A DNA stretch of 64,000 bases from Caldicellulosiruptor obsidiansis OB47 (GCF_000145215.1 NC_014392.1:2365001-2429000); one strand, 5' to 3'; positions 8,134 to 17,593 are shown, counted from the first letter of the stretch. Notes: a model not told the origin generated them from the sequence alone. Program-made: numbers and translations.

Positions 8134-9867
8134 TTATTTAACAATCACAATCTCAAAACTCTCGGGGCTTAGCTCAACTTCAACATAGCATGAATGATTT
8201 TTAATTTTCTGTTGTGTTGTGAAAAATTCGATTTCCCTGTCAACAATAAACTCTGACCACAGTTTCACTCTTTGCAAAATTTTGCGTGGATTGAAAAGAA
8301 CGTACACAATTTCGTTCTCACCTTTTCTTTCAAAGCAAAGCACATCATCAATTGAAATCTCCTTAACATTGTCGCTATTTAAGGCTGAAGATTTTCTTTT
8401 GAATTCTATCAATCTTTTGTACAGCTGAAAAATCTCCTTATCCTGCTTTTCTTGTTCCCATATCATCCCCCTTCTTGAGTCAGGATCATGACCACCTTCC
8501 ATTCCAATCTCATCACCATAGTAAATCATAGGAATTCCCTGATAGGTGAGGTTGTACACTGCAGCAAGCATTGCAAGTTTTCTGTTGTGATTTAGCCTTG
8601 TCAAAACTCTTTCTGTATCGTGACTGCCAATAAGGTTTAGCTGGCATGAAAAAAGTATAGGATTAAATTTTAGCCTGTAATCTGCTAAAATCCTTGATGC
8701 ATCCTCTGCATTATATTTACCCAACAAATACCTTGCAAAAACCTCCCATGAAAAGTAGTTCATCACCCCGTCAAACATATCTCCCATCAAAAAGTTTTCG
8801 CTTCTGTGCATAACCTCACCAATTAAAAGAATGTCTTTTTTTATGGCTTTTAGCTCTCTTCTTATCCTTCTTATAAAGTTTTTGTCAAGCTCGTTTGCAA
8901 CGTCAAACCTGAAGCCGTCAACATCAAACTCCAAAAGCCAGTACTTTAAAACCTCCAAAAAGAAGTCCTGAACATCTTTGTTTGAAGTATTTATCCTCGG
9001 CATGCTGCTAACATTTACTGCAAAAGTCTCATAATTCCCTTTTTGAGCATCAACAGGTAAAGACCTTATGTTGTACCAGCTATAATACTTAGAATTTTTG
9101 CCTTTGTTTATGACATCCTGAAAAGCAAAAAATCCAACACCTGTGTGGTTAAAAACCATGTCAAGTATTATTCTGATACCATTTTTGTGAAGGCTTTTTA
9201 CTAAATCTTTGAATTCTTCTTTTGTACCCAAAAGCGGGTCAACGTCAAAATAGTCATCCACGTTGTAGCGGTGGCTGGATACCGATTTGAAAATTGGTGT
9301 AAGATAAATGGCATTTATTCCAAGAGATTTAAAATAGTCTATCTTTTCTCTTATACCTGCAAAGTCACCACCAAGAAAAACTTCAGAACCCGCAACATCC
9401 CAACTGCAGTAATCCCAATCAAACAATTTTCGGCAAGGCACCTCTTTTTTGCCTCTTTTGAACCTGTCGGGAAATATCTCGTAGACAACCAAACCCTCTG
9501 CAAAAGAAGGTTTTTCAAAAATATCTGCCTCATTTGCATAAGGGAACTGAAAAGCATCAAAATATAGGTTTTCTTCGGTATCTGCAAGTCCAAACTGGTT
9601 AAATATCTTAAAACTTCCATCTAAAAGCTCAATCAAAAACTTGTATGCAAACCTTGGCGTTTTGTTTTGTACCTGTGCTGTATATATTTCAAAATTCCCA
9701 ACTTTCATGTAAAAATTCATTTTAACCTTCTGGGCTTCCAAATCATACCTGTCCGAAAATATCAAAGTGACGCTCCTTGAAAAACCTCTTTGCACCCACA
9801 GTCTCACATAAAACCTATCCTTGCTTATAGCAAAAATGTCATGAACCTGATTGTGAATAACCTGCAA
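8134..9867 (-). CDS. GH13 alpha-amylase-family enzyme, neopullulanase/cyclomaltodextrinase-like, cytoplasmic
   Basis: The protein has an N-terminal beta domain (CBM34-like), then a GH13 barrel. Region I is DMVFNH, region II GFRFDVANE with the nucleophile Asp, region III LLIGEVMH with the acid/base Glu, and region IV IGSHDTERV. No signal peptide is present, so it should act on maltodextrins or cyclodextrins already imported. The frame can be opened at a TTG at 9906, but no ribosome site precedes it. AAAAGGAGA lies about 9 nt before an in-frame TTG at 9867, which gives a 577-residue protein. The LacI-type operator at 9942-9955 links it to the malEFG regulon. The exact substrate cannot be read from sequence alone. 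Confidence 0.87.
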   Translation of the reverse strand: MQVIHNQVHDIFAISKDRFYVRLWVQRGFSRSVTLIFSDRYDLEAQKVKMNFYMKVGNFEIYTAQVQNKTPRFAYKFLIELLDGSFKIFNQFGLADTEENLYFDAFQFPYANEADIFEKPSFAEGLVVYEIFPDRFKRGKKEVPCRKLFDWDYCSWDVAGSEVFLGGDFAGIREKIDYFKSLGINAIYLTPIFKSVSSHRYNVDDYFDVDPLLGTKEEFKDLVKSLHKNGIRIILDMVFNHTGVGFFAFQDVINKGKNSKYYSWYNIRSLPVDAQKGNYETFAVNVSSMPRINTSNKDVQDFFLEVLKYWLLEFDVDGFRFDVANELDKNFIRRIRRELKAIKKDILLIGEVMHRSENFLMGDMFDGVMNYFSWEVFARYLLGKYNAEDASRILADYRLKFNPILFSCQLNLIGSHDTERVLTRLNHNRKLAMLAAVYNLTYQGIPMIYYGDEIGMEGGHDPDSRRGMIWEQEKQDKEIFQLYKRLIEFKRKSSALNSDNVKEISIDDVLCFERKGENEIVYVLFNPRKILQRVKLWSEFIVDREIEFFTTQQKIKNHSCYVEVELSPESFEIVIVK

Positions 9868-9941
9868 ACCGTGCACTCTCCTTTTGAAATATTTTTTGAA
9901 ATACAATATTGAAATTTATTTTATCACTTTTCTATCTGTAA

Positions 9942-9955
9942 TGCAAATGTTTGCA
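9942..9955. promoter_or_regulatory. LacI-family operator upstream of the GH13 gene
   Basis: TGCAAATGTTTGCA is a 14-bp palindrome with one central mismatch. It is the third copy of the motif in this locus and lies 75 bp before the proposed amylase start. The site also lies between divergent genes, about 150 bp before the aldolase gene. Confidence 0.72.
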
Positions 9956-10103
9956 CAAGATTTTTATAAATAACATTTTCAAGCTTTTCAAAAGGTCAAA
10001 TTTGGGTATTTTCAAATCAATCAAATAATTGTAAAATAAAATAGAACAAAAAATCAACACAACACAATATGGTGACAATACATTTTAAAGAAAGGTGGAG
10101 AAA

Positions 10104-10754
10104 ATGCAAGATATACAGATTGTCAAATCACAAATATGCAGGATTGGAAGAATCATGTACGAGAGAGGTTATATAAGCGGACCTGATGGAAACATCTCTG
10201 TAAGAGTCGATAAGGATAAAATCATTACAACACCGTCAGGTGTGTCGAAAGGTTTTTTGAACGAAGATATGCTGGTTTTAATTGATATGGAAGGAAAAAT
10301 TCTTGAAAAAACAAATTACAAGCCATCGTCTGAAATAAAGATGCACCTCAGAGTTTACAAAGAAAGAGAAGACATAGGCGCCTGTGTTCATGCTCATTCA
10401 CCTTATGCAACAATATTTGCAGTTTTAAGAAAACCTCTTGACAAGCCAATTTTAGCAGAATCAGTTTTCATCTTTGGCGGGTATATCCCTGTTGCACCCT
10501 TTGCAACACCTTCAACAGTTGAGGTACCAGAATCTATAGCTCCTTTTGTAAAAGACTATGATGCTGTGCTTCTCTCAAATCATGGCGTTTTGACATACGA
10601 TAAGGACTTGGAGATGGCATTTTACAAACTCGAGATTGTTGAGTTCTGGGCAAAGATTTTATTTCTATCAAGCCAGATAGGCACACCGCAAGTTTTGAGC
10701 CCTGAGGAAATTCAAAAGGTTTTGGATTTGAGAAAGGAGTCCAAAAATGATTGA
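10104..10754 (+). CDS. Class II aldolase/adducin-family sugar-phosphate aldolase
   Basis: This resembles L-fuculose/L-rhamnulose-1-phosphate aldolases and ribulose-5-phosphate epimerases of the class II family, about 216 residues. GNISVR with the phosphate-binding TPSGVSKG follows the N-terminal helix. HAHSP supplies two zinc-binding histidines and SNHGVLTY a third. The ATG at 10104 is favoured because GGTGG sits at the right distance. A GTG at 10095 would lie within that ribosome site. It overlaps the next gene by 8 bp, and the partner is a GH106-like glycosidase, so a deoxyhexose (rhamnose or fucose) pathway is plausible. No kinase or isomerase gene is adjacent. Confidence 0.82.
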   Translation: MQDIQIVKSQICRIGRIMYERGYISGPDGNISVRVDKDKIITTPSGVSKGFLNEDMLVLIDMEGKILEKTNYKPSSEIKMHLRVYKEREDIGACVHAHSPYATIFAVLRKPLDKPILAESVFIFGGYIPVAPFATPSTVEVPESIAPFVKDYDAVLLSNHGVLTYDKDLEMAFYKLEIVEFWAKILFLSSQIGTPQVLSPEEIQKVLDLRKESKND

Positions 10755-13737
10755 TTTAGAAAAACTTAAAAACCCGGATAGCTTTTACAGGTGCGCACCT
10801 TTCTGGAGCTGGAATGACAATTTAAAAGAGGAAGAGCTTTTGCGCCAGATAACTGAAATGCACAAAAAAGGTTATGGTGGCTTTTTCATGCACTCAAGGG
10901 TTGGGCTTGTGACAGAATATCTTTCGAAAGAGTGGTTTTATCTTGTCAAAAAATGTATAGAGCATGCAAAAAAGTTAAATATGCTTGCATGGATTTACGA
11001 TGAGGACAAATGGCCGTCTGGTTTTGCAGGTGGTGCTGTTGCTCTTAAAAATCCTTCATACAGGCACAAGTTTTTAGTACTTTTGAAAGAGGACCAAGTA
11101 GAACAAGATGATGAAGTGCTTTCAAGCTTAGTCCACAGAAATACAAAGTACATTGTTGCAAAGCGCACAATGAGGCTTGGCGACAAGTGGTTCAACGGAA
11201 GCTGTTATGTTGATCTTCTTTCAAAAGAGGTTACAAAGGAGTTTATAAATCTCACACATGAAGAATACAAAAAAGTTTGCCAAGAATATTTTGGCAATGC
11301 AATGCCGGGAATATTCACCGATGAGCCAACATATTTAAGAGTCCACTACAAAGATATCCCTACTTTGCCATGGACAGAAAAGCTGCCAGATAGGTTTTTG
11401 CAGAAAAAAGGATATGACATAAAAGATCACTTTGAAGAGCTTTTCTTCAATGTTGGCAATTACCACAAGGTCAGGTTTGACTTTTTTGACATTGCACTTG
11501 AGATGTTCATAGAAAACTTTACCATTCCGTATGCAAAGTGGTGTGAAGAAAATGGTATTATGATGACAGGTCATTACATGGCGGAAGATACAATGCGCGG
11601 TCAGACTGAATGGATAGGCGCTGCAATGCCCCATTACGAGTATATGCAGCTTCCTGGAATTGACAAGCTTGCAAGACATTTAGAGCAGACAGTTACAATC
11701 AAACAGGTATCATCGGTCTGTGAGCAGCTTGACAAAAAAGGAGTGCTGTGCGAAACCTTTGGGACAACAGGTCAGCATGTGAGTTTTCTTCACAGAAAAT
11801 GGATATCAGATTGGCAGGCAGTGCTTGGTGTAACATATATAAACCCACATCTTAGCCTGTATTCCATGAGAGGTGAGAGAAAAAGAGACTATCCACCAAA
11901 CCTTTTTTACCAGCAGCCATGGTGGGAAGATGAAAAGTTCTTTGCAGACTATCTCGCAAGAATCTCTTATATAGCAGGGCTTGGCAAAAGAGATGTTGAT
12001 GTACTTGTCATCCACCCAATATCCTCTGCGTGGGCAGAATATTCCAGGTTTGACGATAGCGTAGACAAGCTGGACAGTTTGCTTGACAAAACGGTAAAAG
12101 AACTCATAGCAAACAATATTGATTTTCACTTTGGCGATGAAATAATACTATCAAAGTATGCACAAATCGAAAATGGCAAAATCAGAGTTGGTAGTTATAA
12201 CTACAAAGTGGTTGTCTTGCCTCCTCTTACAAACTTAAGAAAAACAACAATGCAGCTTTTGCAGAATTTTATAAATTCTGGCGGCAAGGTAGTTTCACTA
12301 AAAGATTTTATGTTCTCAAGATTTGAACTTTGCATGATAGATGGCAGCAAGTGCGATATCCCCTTAAAAGAAAATTTTATAAATGTTTCAAATATAGATG
12401 ACCTTGTTAGCATCTTAAAAGAAGAAGTTTCAACTTATATCGAAGTGATTGATAAAAAGACAGGTCAAAACGCTAAAAAGATTATACTTCAGGGCAGAAA
12501 ACTGGATGACGGAAGTAGAATAATCTTTTTGGCAAACACAGACCTCAAAAGAGAAGTAGAAATCACAATAAAAATCCCTACCGACAACAACGTTTTCGCA
12601 GCAGACCTTGTAGATTTTGGCATCTTCAATATACCAACATTGAAAAGGGAAAATGGCTTTGCTGTGCTTGATGCAACAATGCATCCTGCATCAAGCTTTT
12701 GTCTTTTGGTGTCCGACAAGCAGTTTTCGCATAATACAAAAAACGTCATCTCAGGCGTTGTATTTGATAATAGTTTTGAATACAGAACAGGTAGCTGTGA
12801 GTTTGACATAGAGCTTAAAGACTATAATACACTGATACTTGATAGAATAAAATATGAAGTTGATGGAAAGGTAGTATTTGAAGATTGTTATGTTTCCCAG
12901 GTTTGGCACAAACATTTTTATAATCTTCCAGAGGGAACACCTTTCAAAGCCACGTATTATTTTGAGGTGGAAAAAGTGCCATCACAGCTTTTTGTAGCAA
13001 TAGAATGTGCAGAGAACCTTGATATGATTCTTGTAAACGGTCAACCTGTCAAATTTGAAAGAAAAACCGAAAGTTTTTCGCTTGCTCATAACTTTTTGGA
13101 TGTGAACATCAGCAAGATTGATATTACACCTTTTATCAAACAAGGGAAAAACGAGATTGTGATAAGTGGCAGAAAGTCAAACAACATTACAGCACCTGGC
13201 TGCCATGAAAGAGTAAAAGACCCTAAAAATCACAGACCAACTGAGGTTGAAGCCATCTATCTTATCGGGAATTTTTCTCTTATTTGTGTGGATGAAACAA
13301 GATTTGTTATAACTGAGCCCAAAAAACCATGTCATTATGATATAACAAAAGATGGGTATCCTTTTTACGTTGGGACCATGAGCTTAAAAAGCTCTTTTGA
13401 AATTACAAAAGAAAACTCAAAAAGAGTCTATATAAAGCTCAACAACGTCAGCGCAGCAGTCGCTAAGGTGTTTGTAAATGGTAAGGAAGCATGCATACTA
13501 TTTTCTCAGCCATTTTTAGCTGACATAACAGAGCATGTAACTGAGGGCAAAAATGACCTTGAGATAGTTTTAACAAACACACTCTTTAATCTCATAGAAG
13601 CAAACCACAAAGCAGATGTATTTGAGGAACTGTTCAGACGTCCACAGAGCTTTATTGATTTTGAAAACTTTACTTCACGATATATGCTCTTGCCATTTGG
13701 TCTTGGAAGTTATAGTATATTAACATCTGAGTTTTAA
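10747..13737 (+). CDS. Large intracellular glycoside hydrolase, GH106 (alpha-L-rhamnosidase)-like
   Basis: A 996-residue protein without a signal peptide. The N-terminus (FYRCAPFWSWNDNL, GGFFMHSRVGL, AWIYDEDKWPSGFAGG) matches the catalytic-barrel start of the GH106-like family. A beta-galactosidase-like Rossmann region follows (DVLVIHPISSAW near residue 420). Two beta-sandwich regions are at the C-terminus, one with FKATYYFEVEKVPSQLFVAIE and one with YIKLNNVSAAVAKVFVNG. Family assignment is from remembered motif patterns, and rhamnosidase activity is an inference. The gene overlaps the aldolase by 8 bp and is 17 bp before a corrinoid protein. Substrate oligosaccharides must be imported first. 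Confidence 0.72.
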   Translation: MIDLEKLKNPDSFYRCAPFWSWNDNLKEEELLRQITEMHKKGYGGFFMHSRVGLVTEYLSKEWFYLVKKCIEHAKKLNMLAWIYDEDKWPSGFAGGAVALKNPSYRHKFLVLLKEDQVEQDDEVLSSLVHRNTKYIVAKRTMRLGDKWFNGSCYVDLLSKEVTKEFINLTHEEYKKVCQEYFGNAMPGIFTDEPTYLRVHYKDIPTLPWTEKLPDRFLQKKGYDIKDHFEELFFNVGNYHKVRFDFFDIALEMFIENFTIPYAKWCEENGIMMTGHYMAEDTMRGQTEWIGAAMPHYEYMQLPGIDKLARHLEQTVTIKQVSSVCEQLDKKGVLCETFGTTGQHVSFLHRKWISDWQAVLGVTYINPHLSLYSMRGERKRDYPPNLFYQQPWWEDEKFFADYLARISYIAGLGKRDVDVLVIHPISSAWAEYSRFDDSVDKLDSLLDKTVKELIANNIDFHFGDEIILSKYAQIENGKIRVGSYNYKVVVLPPLTNLRKTTMQLLQNFINSGGKVVSLKDFMFSRFELCMIDGSKCDIPLKENFINVSNIDDLVSILKEEVSTYIEVIDKKTGQNAKKIILQGRKLDDGSRIIFLANTDLKREVEITIKIPTDNNVFAADLVDFGIFNIPTLKRENGFAVLDATMHPASSFCLLVSDKQFSHNTKNVISGVVFDNSFEYRTGSCEFDIELKDYNTLILDRIKYEVDGKVVFEDCYVSQVWHKHFYNLPEGTPFKATYYFEVEKVPSQLFVAIECAENLDMILVNGQPVKFERKTESFSLAHNFLDVNISKIDITPFIKQGKNEIVISGRKSNNITAPGCHERVKDPKNHRPTEVEAIYLIGNFSLICVDETRFVITEPKKPCHYDITKDGYPFYVGTMSLKSSFEITKENSKRVYIKLNNVSAAVAKVFVNGKEACILFSQPFLADITEHVTEGKNDLEIVLTNTLFNLIEANHKADVFEELFRRPQSFIDFENFTSRYMLLPFGLGSYSILTSEF

Positions 13738-13754
13738 AGGGGGCTGGTTTAAAA

Positions 13755-14396
13755 ATGGAAATTTTAAATGAAATTTCACAGCTTATTCAAAAAGGAAATG
13801 CAAAACTTGCACCTGAAAAGGTAAAAGAAGCTCTATCTTCTGGAATCTCTGCTGAGACAATCTTAAACGATGCACTTATCCAGGCAATGTCGGTTGTGGG
13901 TGAGAAGTTCAAAAACAATGAGATTTACGTACCAGAGGTATTGATTGCAGCACGCGCAATGAAAGCTGCGCTGGAGGTATTAAAACCAATCCTGACAGAG
14001 ACAGGTGTAAAACCAATTGGCAAGGTTGTGATTGGCACTGTAAAAGGCGATCTACACGACATAGGTAAGAACCTGGTCGCTATGATGATGACAGGTGCAG
14101 GGCTTGAGGTAATCGACCTTGGAGTGGATGTTGCACCTGAAAAGTTCTGTGAAGCAGTGAAAAACTATAGTCCACAGGTTGTTGCAATGTCTGCACTGCT
14201 TACAACAACTATGCCAAACATGAAAACAACAATTGAAAAGCTACAAGAACAAGGCTTGCGCGATAAGGTAAAGGTGATAGTTGGTGGTGCACCTGTAACA
14301 GAAAGCTTTGCAAAGAGCATCGGAGCTGACGGATATGCACCTGATGCGGCATCTGCCGCAGAGATTGCAAAAAAGTTTGTCCAAGGTGTTGCATAA
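13755..14396 (+). CDS. Corrinoid (B12-binding) methyl-carrier protein
   Basis: A 213-residue two-domain corrinoid protein. It has an N-terminal helical cap (residues 1-85) and a Rossmann B12 domain with the cobalt-ligand motif DLHDIGK near residue 100, then GLEVIDLGVDV and VIVGGAPVTESFAKSIGADGY (overlapping parts). It would carry a methyl group between a substrate-specific methyltransferase and an acceptor, as in MtaC/MtbC/MttC-type systems. No methyltransferase or reactivase gene is adjacent. The only candidate is the broken URO-D-like start at 1616-1984. It is the third gene of the aldolase-GH106 operon, with its own ribosome site (AAAGGGGGCTGG). Confidence 0.88.
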   Translation: MEILNEISQLIQKGNAKLAPEKVKEALSSGISAETILNDALIQAMSVVGEKFKNNEIYVPEVLIAARAMKAALEVLKPILTETGVKPIGKVVIGTVKGDLHDIGKNLVAMMMTGAGLEVIDLGVDVAPEKFCEAVKNYSPQVVAMSALLTTTMPNMKTTIEKLQEQGLRDKVKVIVGGAPVTESFAKSIGADGYAPDAASAAEIAKKFVQGVA

Positions 14397-14418
14397 AAAT
14401 TTGAAACACTTTCAAATT

Positions 14419-14450
14419 GCCGCAGGTATTCTTGCCTGTGGCTTTTAATT
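14419..14450 (+). terminator. Terminator after the corrinoid gene
   Basis: A stem (GCCGCAGG with CCTGTGGC) with an 8-nt loop is followed by TTTTAATTTTT. It separates the operon from the convergent spmB gene. Confidence 0.75.
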
Positions 14451-14451
14451 T

Positions 14452-14970
14452 TTATATGCTAATTTTTACAATCACAGCTGCAATTATTAAAACCAGAAAA
14501 TCTACAGCTGCTGCTACTGGGATAAGATATCTTGTCTTTTTCACGTTTGTTGCTGCAAGATATGTTGCAATAACATAAAACAGAGTCTCTGTTGATGCGC
14601 ATATTATAGAAGAATATATCCCTATCTCAGAGTCAACACCGTATTTTTCAAAGATATCTTTTAACACTGCAAAACTGCTACTGCCAGAAAATGGTTTTAT
14701 AATAATAAGACCAAGCGCTTCTTTGTATATCCCAAAAAAGCTCAAGACAGGAGACAAGAGAGTTTGCAATACATTCAAAATTCCTGTCTTTGTAAAAAGC
14801 TCAACAGCTATAATCAGTGTAAAAATGTTTGGAAATATTTTTATTGAGATTTTTAATCCATCTTGCACACCTTCTACAAAGCTTTTGAACACATCTATCC
14901 TTTTTGAAACTGCAAACAGGATTACCAGAAGTAAAAAAGAGACTATCAAATAATCTGAGATATTTTTCAT
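14452..14970 (-). CDS. spmB: Spore maturation protein B
   Basis: A membrane protein of the SpmB/nucleoside-recognition (Gate) family, 172 residues. It has hydrophobic segments and the conserved KPFSGSSSFAVLKDIFEKYG and STETLFYVIATYLAA segments. In Bacillus SpmA and SpmB are needed for full dehydration of the spore core. The ATG at 14970 overlaps the spmA stop as TAATG and is preferred over an in-frame GTG at 15000. Its presence next to spmA and near spoIVA, in what looks like a non-sporulating lineage, suggests either retained ancestry or another transport role. Confidence 0.88.
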   Translation of the reverse strand: MKNISDYLIVSFLLLVILFAVSKRIDVFKSFVEGVQDGLKISIKIFPNIFTLIIAVELFTKTGILNVLQTLLSPVLSFFGIYKEALGLIIIKPFSGSSSFAVLKDIFEKYGVDSEIGIYSSIICASTETLFYVIATYLAATNVKKTRYLIPVAAAVDFLVLIIAAVIVKISI

Positions 14971-15536
14971 TACTTCCACACCTTTGCCAAAACCTTGCAC
15001 AGGATTATTCCCACAAAAAGACTTGCCATTGAAACAAAAAGTGTAGGAAAGGTAATGGCTGCGGGAGCAGATGATGAAAATTTAGTTCTCAGAAGTATCG
15101 CAGTTGTTGGAATTAGCTGAATTGAACAGGTGTTTATCAATACAAACAAAATCATATCGTCAGAGGCTGTTGAATTTTTAGCTTCTTTTGAAAGTTCCTG
15201 CATGGCAAGTATACCTGCCGGTGTTGCAGCATTACCAAGCCCAAGTATATTAGCAACAACATTTAAAAGCATAAAATTTAACGCCTTTTCGTTTTTGGTT
15301 CTAAATAAAGCTTCAAGAACAGGTCTTAGAACTTTTTTAAAAATCTCAATAAAGTTACTATCTTGAACAACTCTCAAAAATCCCGACCAGAGCATTATTG
15401 AAAGCAAAATAGTAAAGAATATATCAGCTGCTTTTTGAGGTGCTGAAAATAAAATTTCTGTAAGTTTTTCTACATTACCAAAAAAAAGCTGATACAAAAT
15501 AGCAGATATAATTGTAATAATCCAGAATATATTCAT
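14970..15536 (-). CDS. spmA: Spore maturation protein A
   Basis: A membrane protein of the SpmA family, 188 residues. Conserved blocks are LWSGFLRVVQDS, LNVVANILGLGNAATPAG (a Gate-domain signature) and FVLINTCSIQLIPTTAILLR. It is translationally coupled to spmB by a 1-nt overlap. The ribosome site AGAGG lies 8 nt before the ATG. Confidence 0.9.
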   Translation of the reverse strand: MNIFWIITIISAILYQLFFGNVEKLTEILFSAPQKAADIFFTILLSIMLWSGFLRVVQDSNFIEIFKKVLRPVLEALFRTKNEKALNFMLLNVVANILGLGNAATPAGILAMQELSKEAKNSTASDDMILFVLINTCSIQLIPTTAILLRTKFSSSAPAAITFPTLFVSMASLFVGIILCKVLAKVWK

Positions 15537-15607
15537 TTTTTAACCTCTTTAAAGTTTTTGTCACTATATAATTTATACTTGAGCTTTCTTGAGAATATAA
15601 CAAAAAA

Positions 15608-15649
15608 GCACTCTGCCGAAGAATACAAAAAGCACTTTTAGCAGAGTGC
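15608..15649 (-). terminator. Terminator after the Gfo/Idh gene
   Basis: GCACTCTGC and its complement GCAGAGTGC form the outer stem. On the minus strand the hairpin is followed by a TTTTTTG run. Confidence 0.8.
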
Positions 15650-15657
15650 AAAACAAT

Positions 15658-16764
15658 TTATAAATACAAAACTTCTCTTAAAAGTTCCATATCAAGAAGA
15701 GGTATTTGAGGTGCTATGCTCTCAATATCAACAAACTTTCCTTCTTGGGTTGAAGTATAAATAGCCCACAGGCTCTCAAGCACATGATAAGAAAGCCTGC
15801 CTGATGCCCTAAGAGGTGTTGAGAACTTTATTGAAAGTGCCATGTCAAGTATCCCAAGCCCCCGCATGTTGTCGTAATTGAACGGATTGATGTTTGGCAT
15901 CTTTGTAAATTCTTTGTCGTTGTGCCTTTTTAAATACACACTGCCATGGTCGAAAAAGTTCGGATCTGGAACAATTATCGTGCCTTCTGTGCCATAAATT
16001 TCTATCCCCCGCAGGTTTGTATCAGGCACATCATAAGACACAGTAACATTTCCTATGACACCCGTGTCAAAAAGAAGGTTTGCAGTCACATATGTTGGCA
16101 TTTCAACCTCAATCTTTTCTCCTCTGTGGGGCTCAGAAGTTATAAGTCTTTCTTTGTATGTTATAATGCCCATACCAGATACTTTTTTGACAGAACCAAG
16201 TAAGAACACAAGGGCTGTCAAGCAATAAGGTCCAACATCAAAAAGAGGACCTAAGTATTTTTTGAAAATAAAATGTGGGTTTGGATGCCACTTTTCAGGT
16301 CCACCATAGAGTATAAAACAGTTTACAGCAAAGGGTCTTCCTATCCATCCATCTTCAATAAGTTTTTTTGCTGTCTGAATGTTCGCACCAAGAAATGTAT
16401 CAGGTGCACATCCAACTTTAAGGTTTTTCCTTTCAGCCAACTCCAGAACTTCTTTGGCTTCCTTTAACGTTGAGCAAAGAGGCTTTTCACTGTAAAGATG
16501 CTTCCCACCTTCCAAAACCCTTTTGTTTATCTCATAGTGGTGCTGAGGCGGGGTAAGATTTAAAACTATATCCACATCAAGGTCATACACTTTGTCAGGT
16601 TCCAGCACCTTGGGCACAGAAAACTCTGTGGCTACAACCTTTGCTTTGTCCAAGTCTACATCTGCGCATGCAACAACGTCAAATATCCCAAACCTTTTGA
16701 GATTTTTAAGGTAAACTGGCGCAATGTTACCACAACCAAGCACTGCAATTTTTACTTTTTCCAC
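15658..16764 (-). CDS. Gfo/Idh/MocA-family NAD(P)-dependent oxidoreductase
   Basis: A Rossmann dehydrogenase of about 368 residues. The NAD motif is VLGCGNIAPVYLKNL at the N-terminus, ADVDLDKAK is the second nucleotide strand, and the family signature is EKPLCSTLKEA near residue 95. The C-terminal alpha/beta domain holds GPLFDVGPYCLTALVFLLG. Substrates in this family are sugars, inositols or sugar acids, and the sequence does not say which. An ATG at 16773 touches the ribosome site AAGGAG directly. The in-frame GTG at 16764 sits at normal spacing and is taken as the start. It is transcribed alone. Confidence 0.85.
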   Translation of the reverse strand: MEKVKIAVLGCGNIAPVYLKNLKRFGIFDVVACADVDLDKAKVVATEFSVPKVLEPDKVYDLDVDIVLNLTPPQHHYEINKRVLEGGKHLYSEKPLCSTLKEAKEVLELAERKNLKVGCAPDTFLGANIQTAKKLIEDGWIGRPFAVNCFILYGGPEKWHPNPHFIFKKYLGPLFDVGPYCLTALVFLLGSVKKVSGMGIITYKERLITSEPHRGEKIEVEMPTYVTANLLFDTGVIGNVTVSYDVPDTNLRGIEIYGTEGTIIVPDPNFFDHGSVYLKRHNDKEFTKMPNINPFNYDNMRGLGILDMALSIKFSTPLRASGRLSYHVLESLWAIYTSTQEGKFVDIESIAPQIPLLDMELLREVLYL

Positions 16765-17214
16765 CTTTTTCATCTCCTTCTGTCTTTAAAAATTTACTTG
16801 ATTTGTTTTACATTTTAATCTTAAACACAAATTATTGAGCTGTTGATCGAATCAAAAATAACTATATTGATAAAATACAGTAATGAGTAAAAAATATCCC
16901 TTGTAATATAACTTTAAATTGGAAAAATTGCACCAAGTCACAAGGGGGCATAAAGAAATGTTCAAAAATATTAAAGCACAAAATAAAAAATTTTTAAACT
17001 GTTTGTTGTAAAATTAAATGCAACGATATTGAAGTATGAATTAGATACACAAAATTCTTGATGAGTTTCGATTTTTCACTATGACTTTTTGCTAAAAGTT
17101 AAATAGCCTACAATTCTTTATTACCGATGGATTGCAGGCTATTTTTATTTCAACCATCTGCAAAAGTCAGGTTTCTAATCTAGTTTAACAACACTTCTTT
17201 TTTAGCAAAATAAA
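16765..17214. other. Intergenic stretch with a hairpin and a possible 17-codon ORF
   Basis: No recognisable gene lies here. A possible short ORF, MFKNIKAQNKKFLNCLL, starts with an ATG at about 16959 and has AAGGGGGC before it. Nothing else supports it. A 14-bp hairpin at 17101-17144 (AAATAGCCTACAAT against ATTGCAGGCTATTT) is followed by T residues on the plus strand and could be a terminator for such a transcript. The region is very AT-rich. Confidence 0.4.
17101..17144 (+). terminator. Terminator-like hairpin in intergenic region
   Basis: A 14-bp arm pair with one mismatch is followed by TTTTTATTT on the plus strand. No gene ends immediately before it except the possible 17-codon ORF. Confidence 0.5.
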
Positions 17215-17247
17215 AACCACCTCTCACATTTTCTGTGATCGGTGGTT
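17215..17247 (-). terminator. Terminator of the tRNA cluster
   Basis: AACCACC pairs with GGTGGTT around an inner CTCACA/TGTGAT pairing. On the minus strand a TTTTTATTTT run follows. It lies about 80 bp after the tRNA-Arg gene. Confidence 0.8.
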
Positions 17248-17326
17248 ATGATTTACCATTTTAAATTGTACTTTCATTTTTTAGTTTATGCCTTTAAACC
17301 CTTGCAATCTCAGCCTTTAAAACAAA

Positions 17327-17403
<77 letters not shown>

Positions 17404-17412
17404 ACATTTAAA

Positions 17413-17488
<76 letters not shown>

Positions 17489-17517
17489 ACCTATTATTCT
17501 TTTTTTATTAAATTAAA

Positions 17518-17593
17518 TGGAGCTGGCGATGGGACTCGAACCCGCAACCTGCCGATTACAAGTCGGCTGCTCTACCGATTGAGCTACGCCAGC
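17518..17593 (-). tRNA. tRNA-Thr (anticodon TGT)
   Basis: A complete cloverleaf with acceptor GCTGGCG/CGCCAGC, anticodon TGT, T-loop GGTTCGAGTCC and encoded CCA. Confidence 0.95.

Noticed and set aside
10091-10103. GTG at 10095 as the aldolase start
   Set aside because: It would place the GGTGG ribosome site inside the gene. ATG at 10104 is better spaced.
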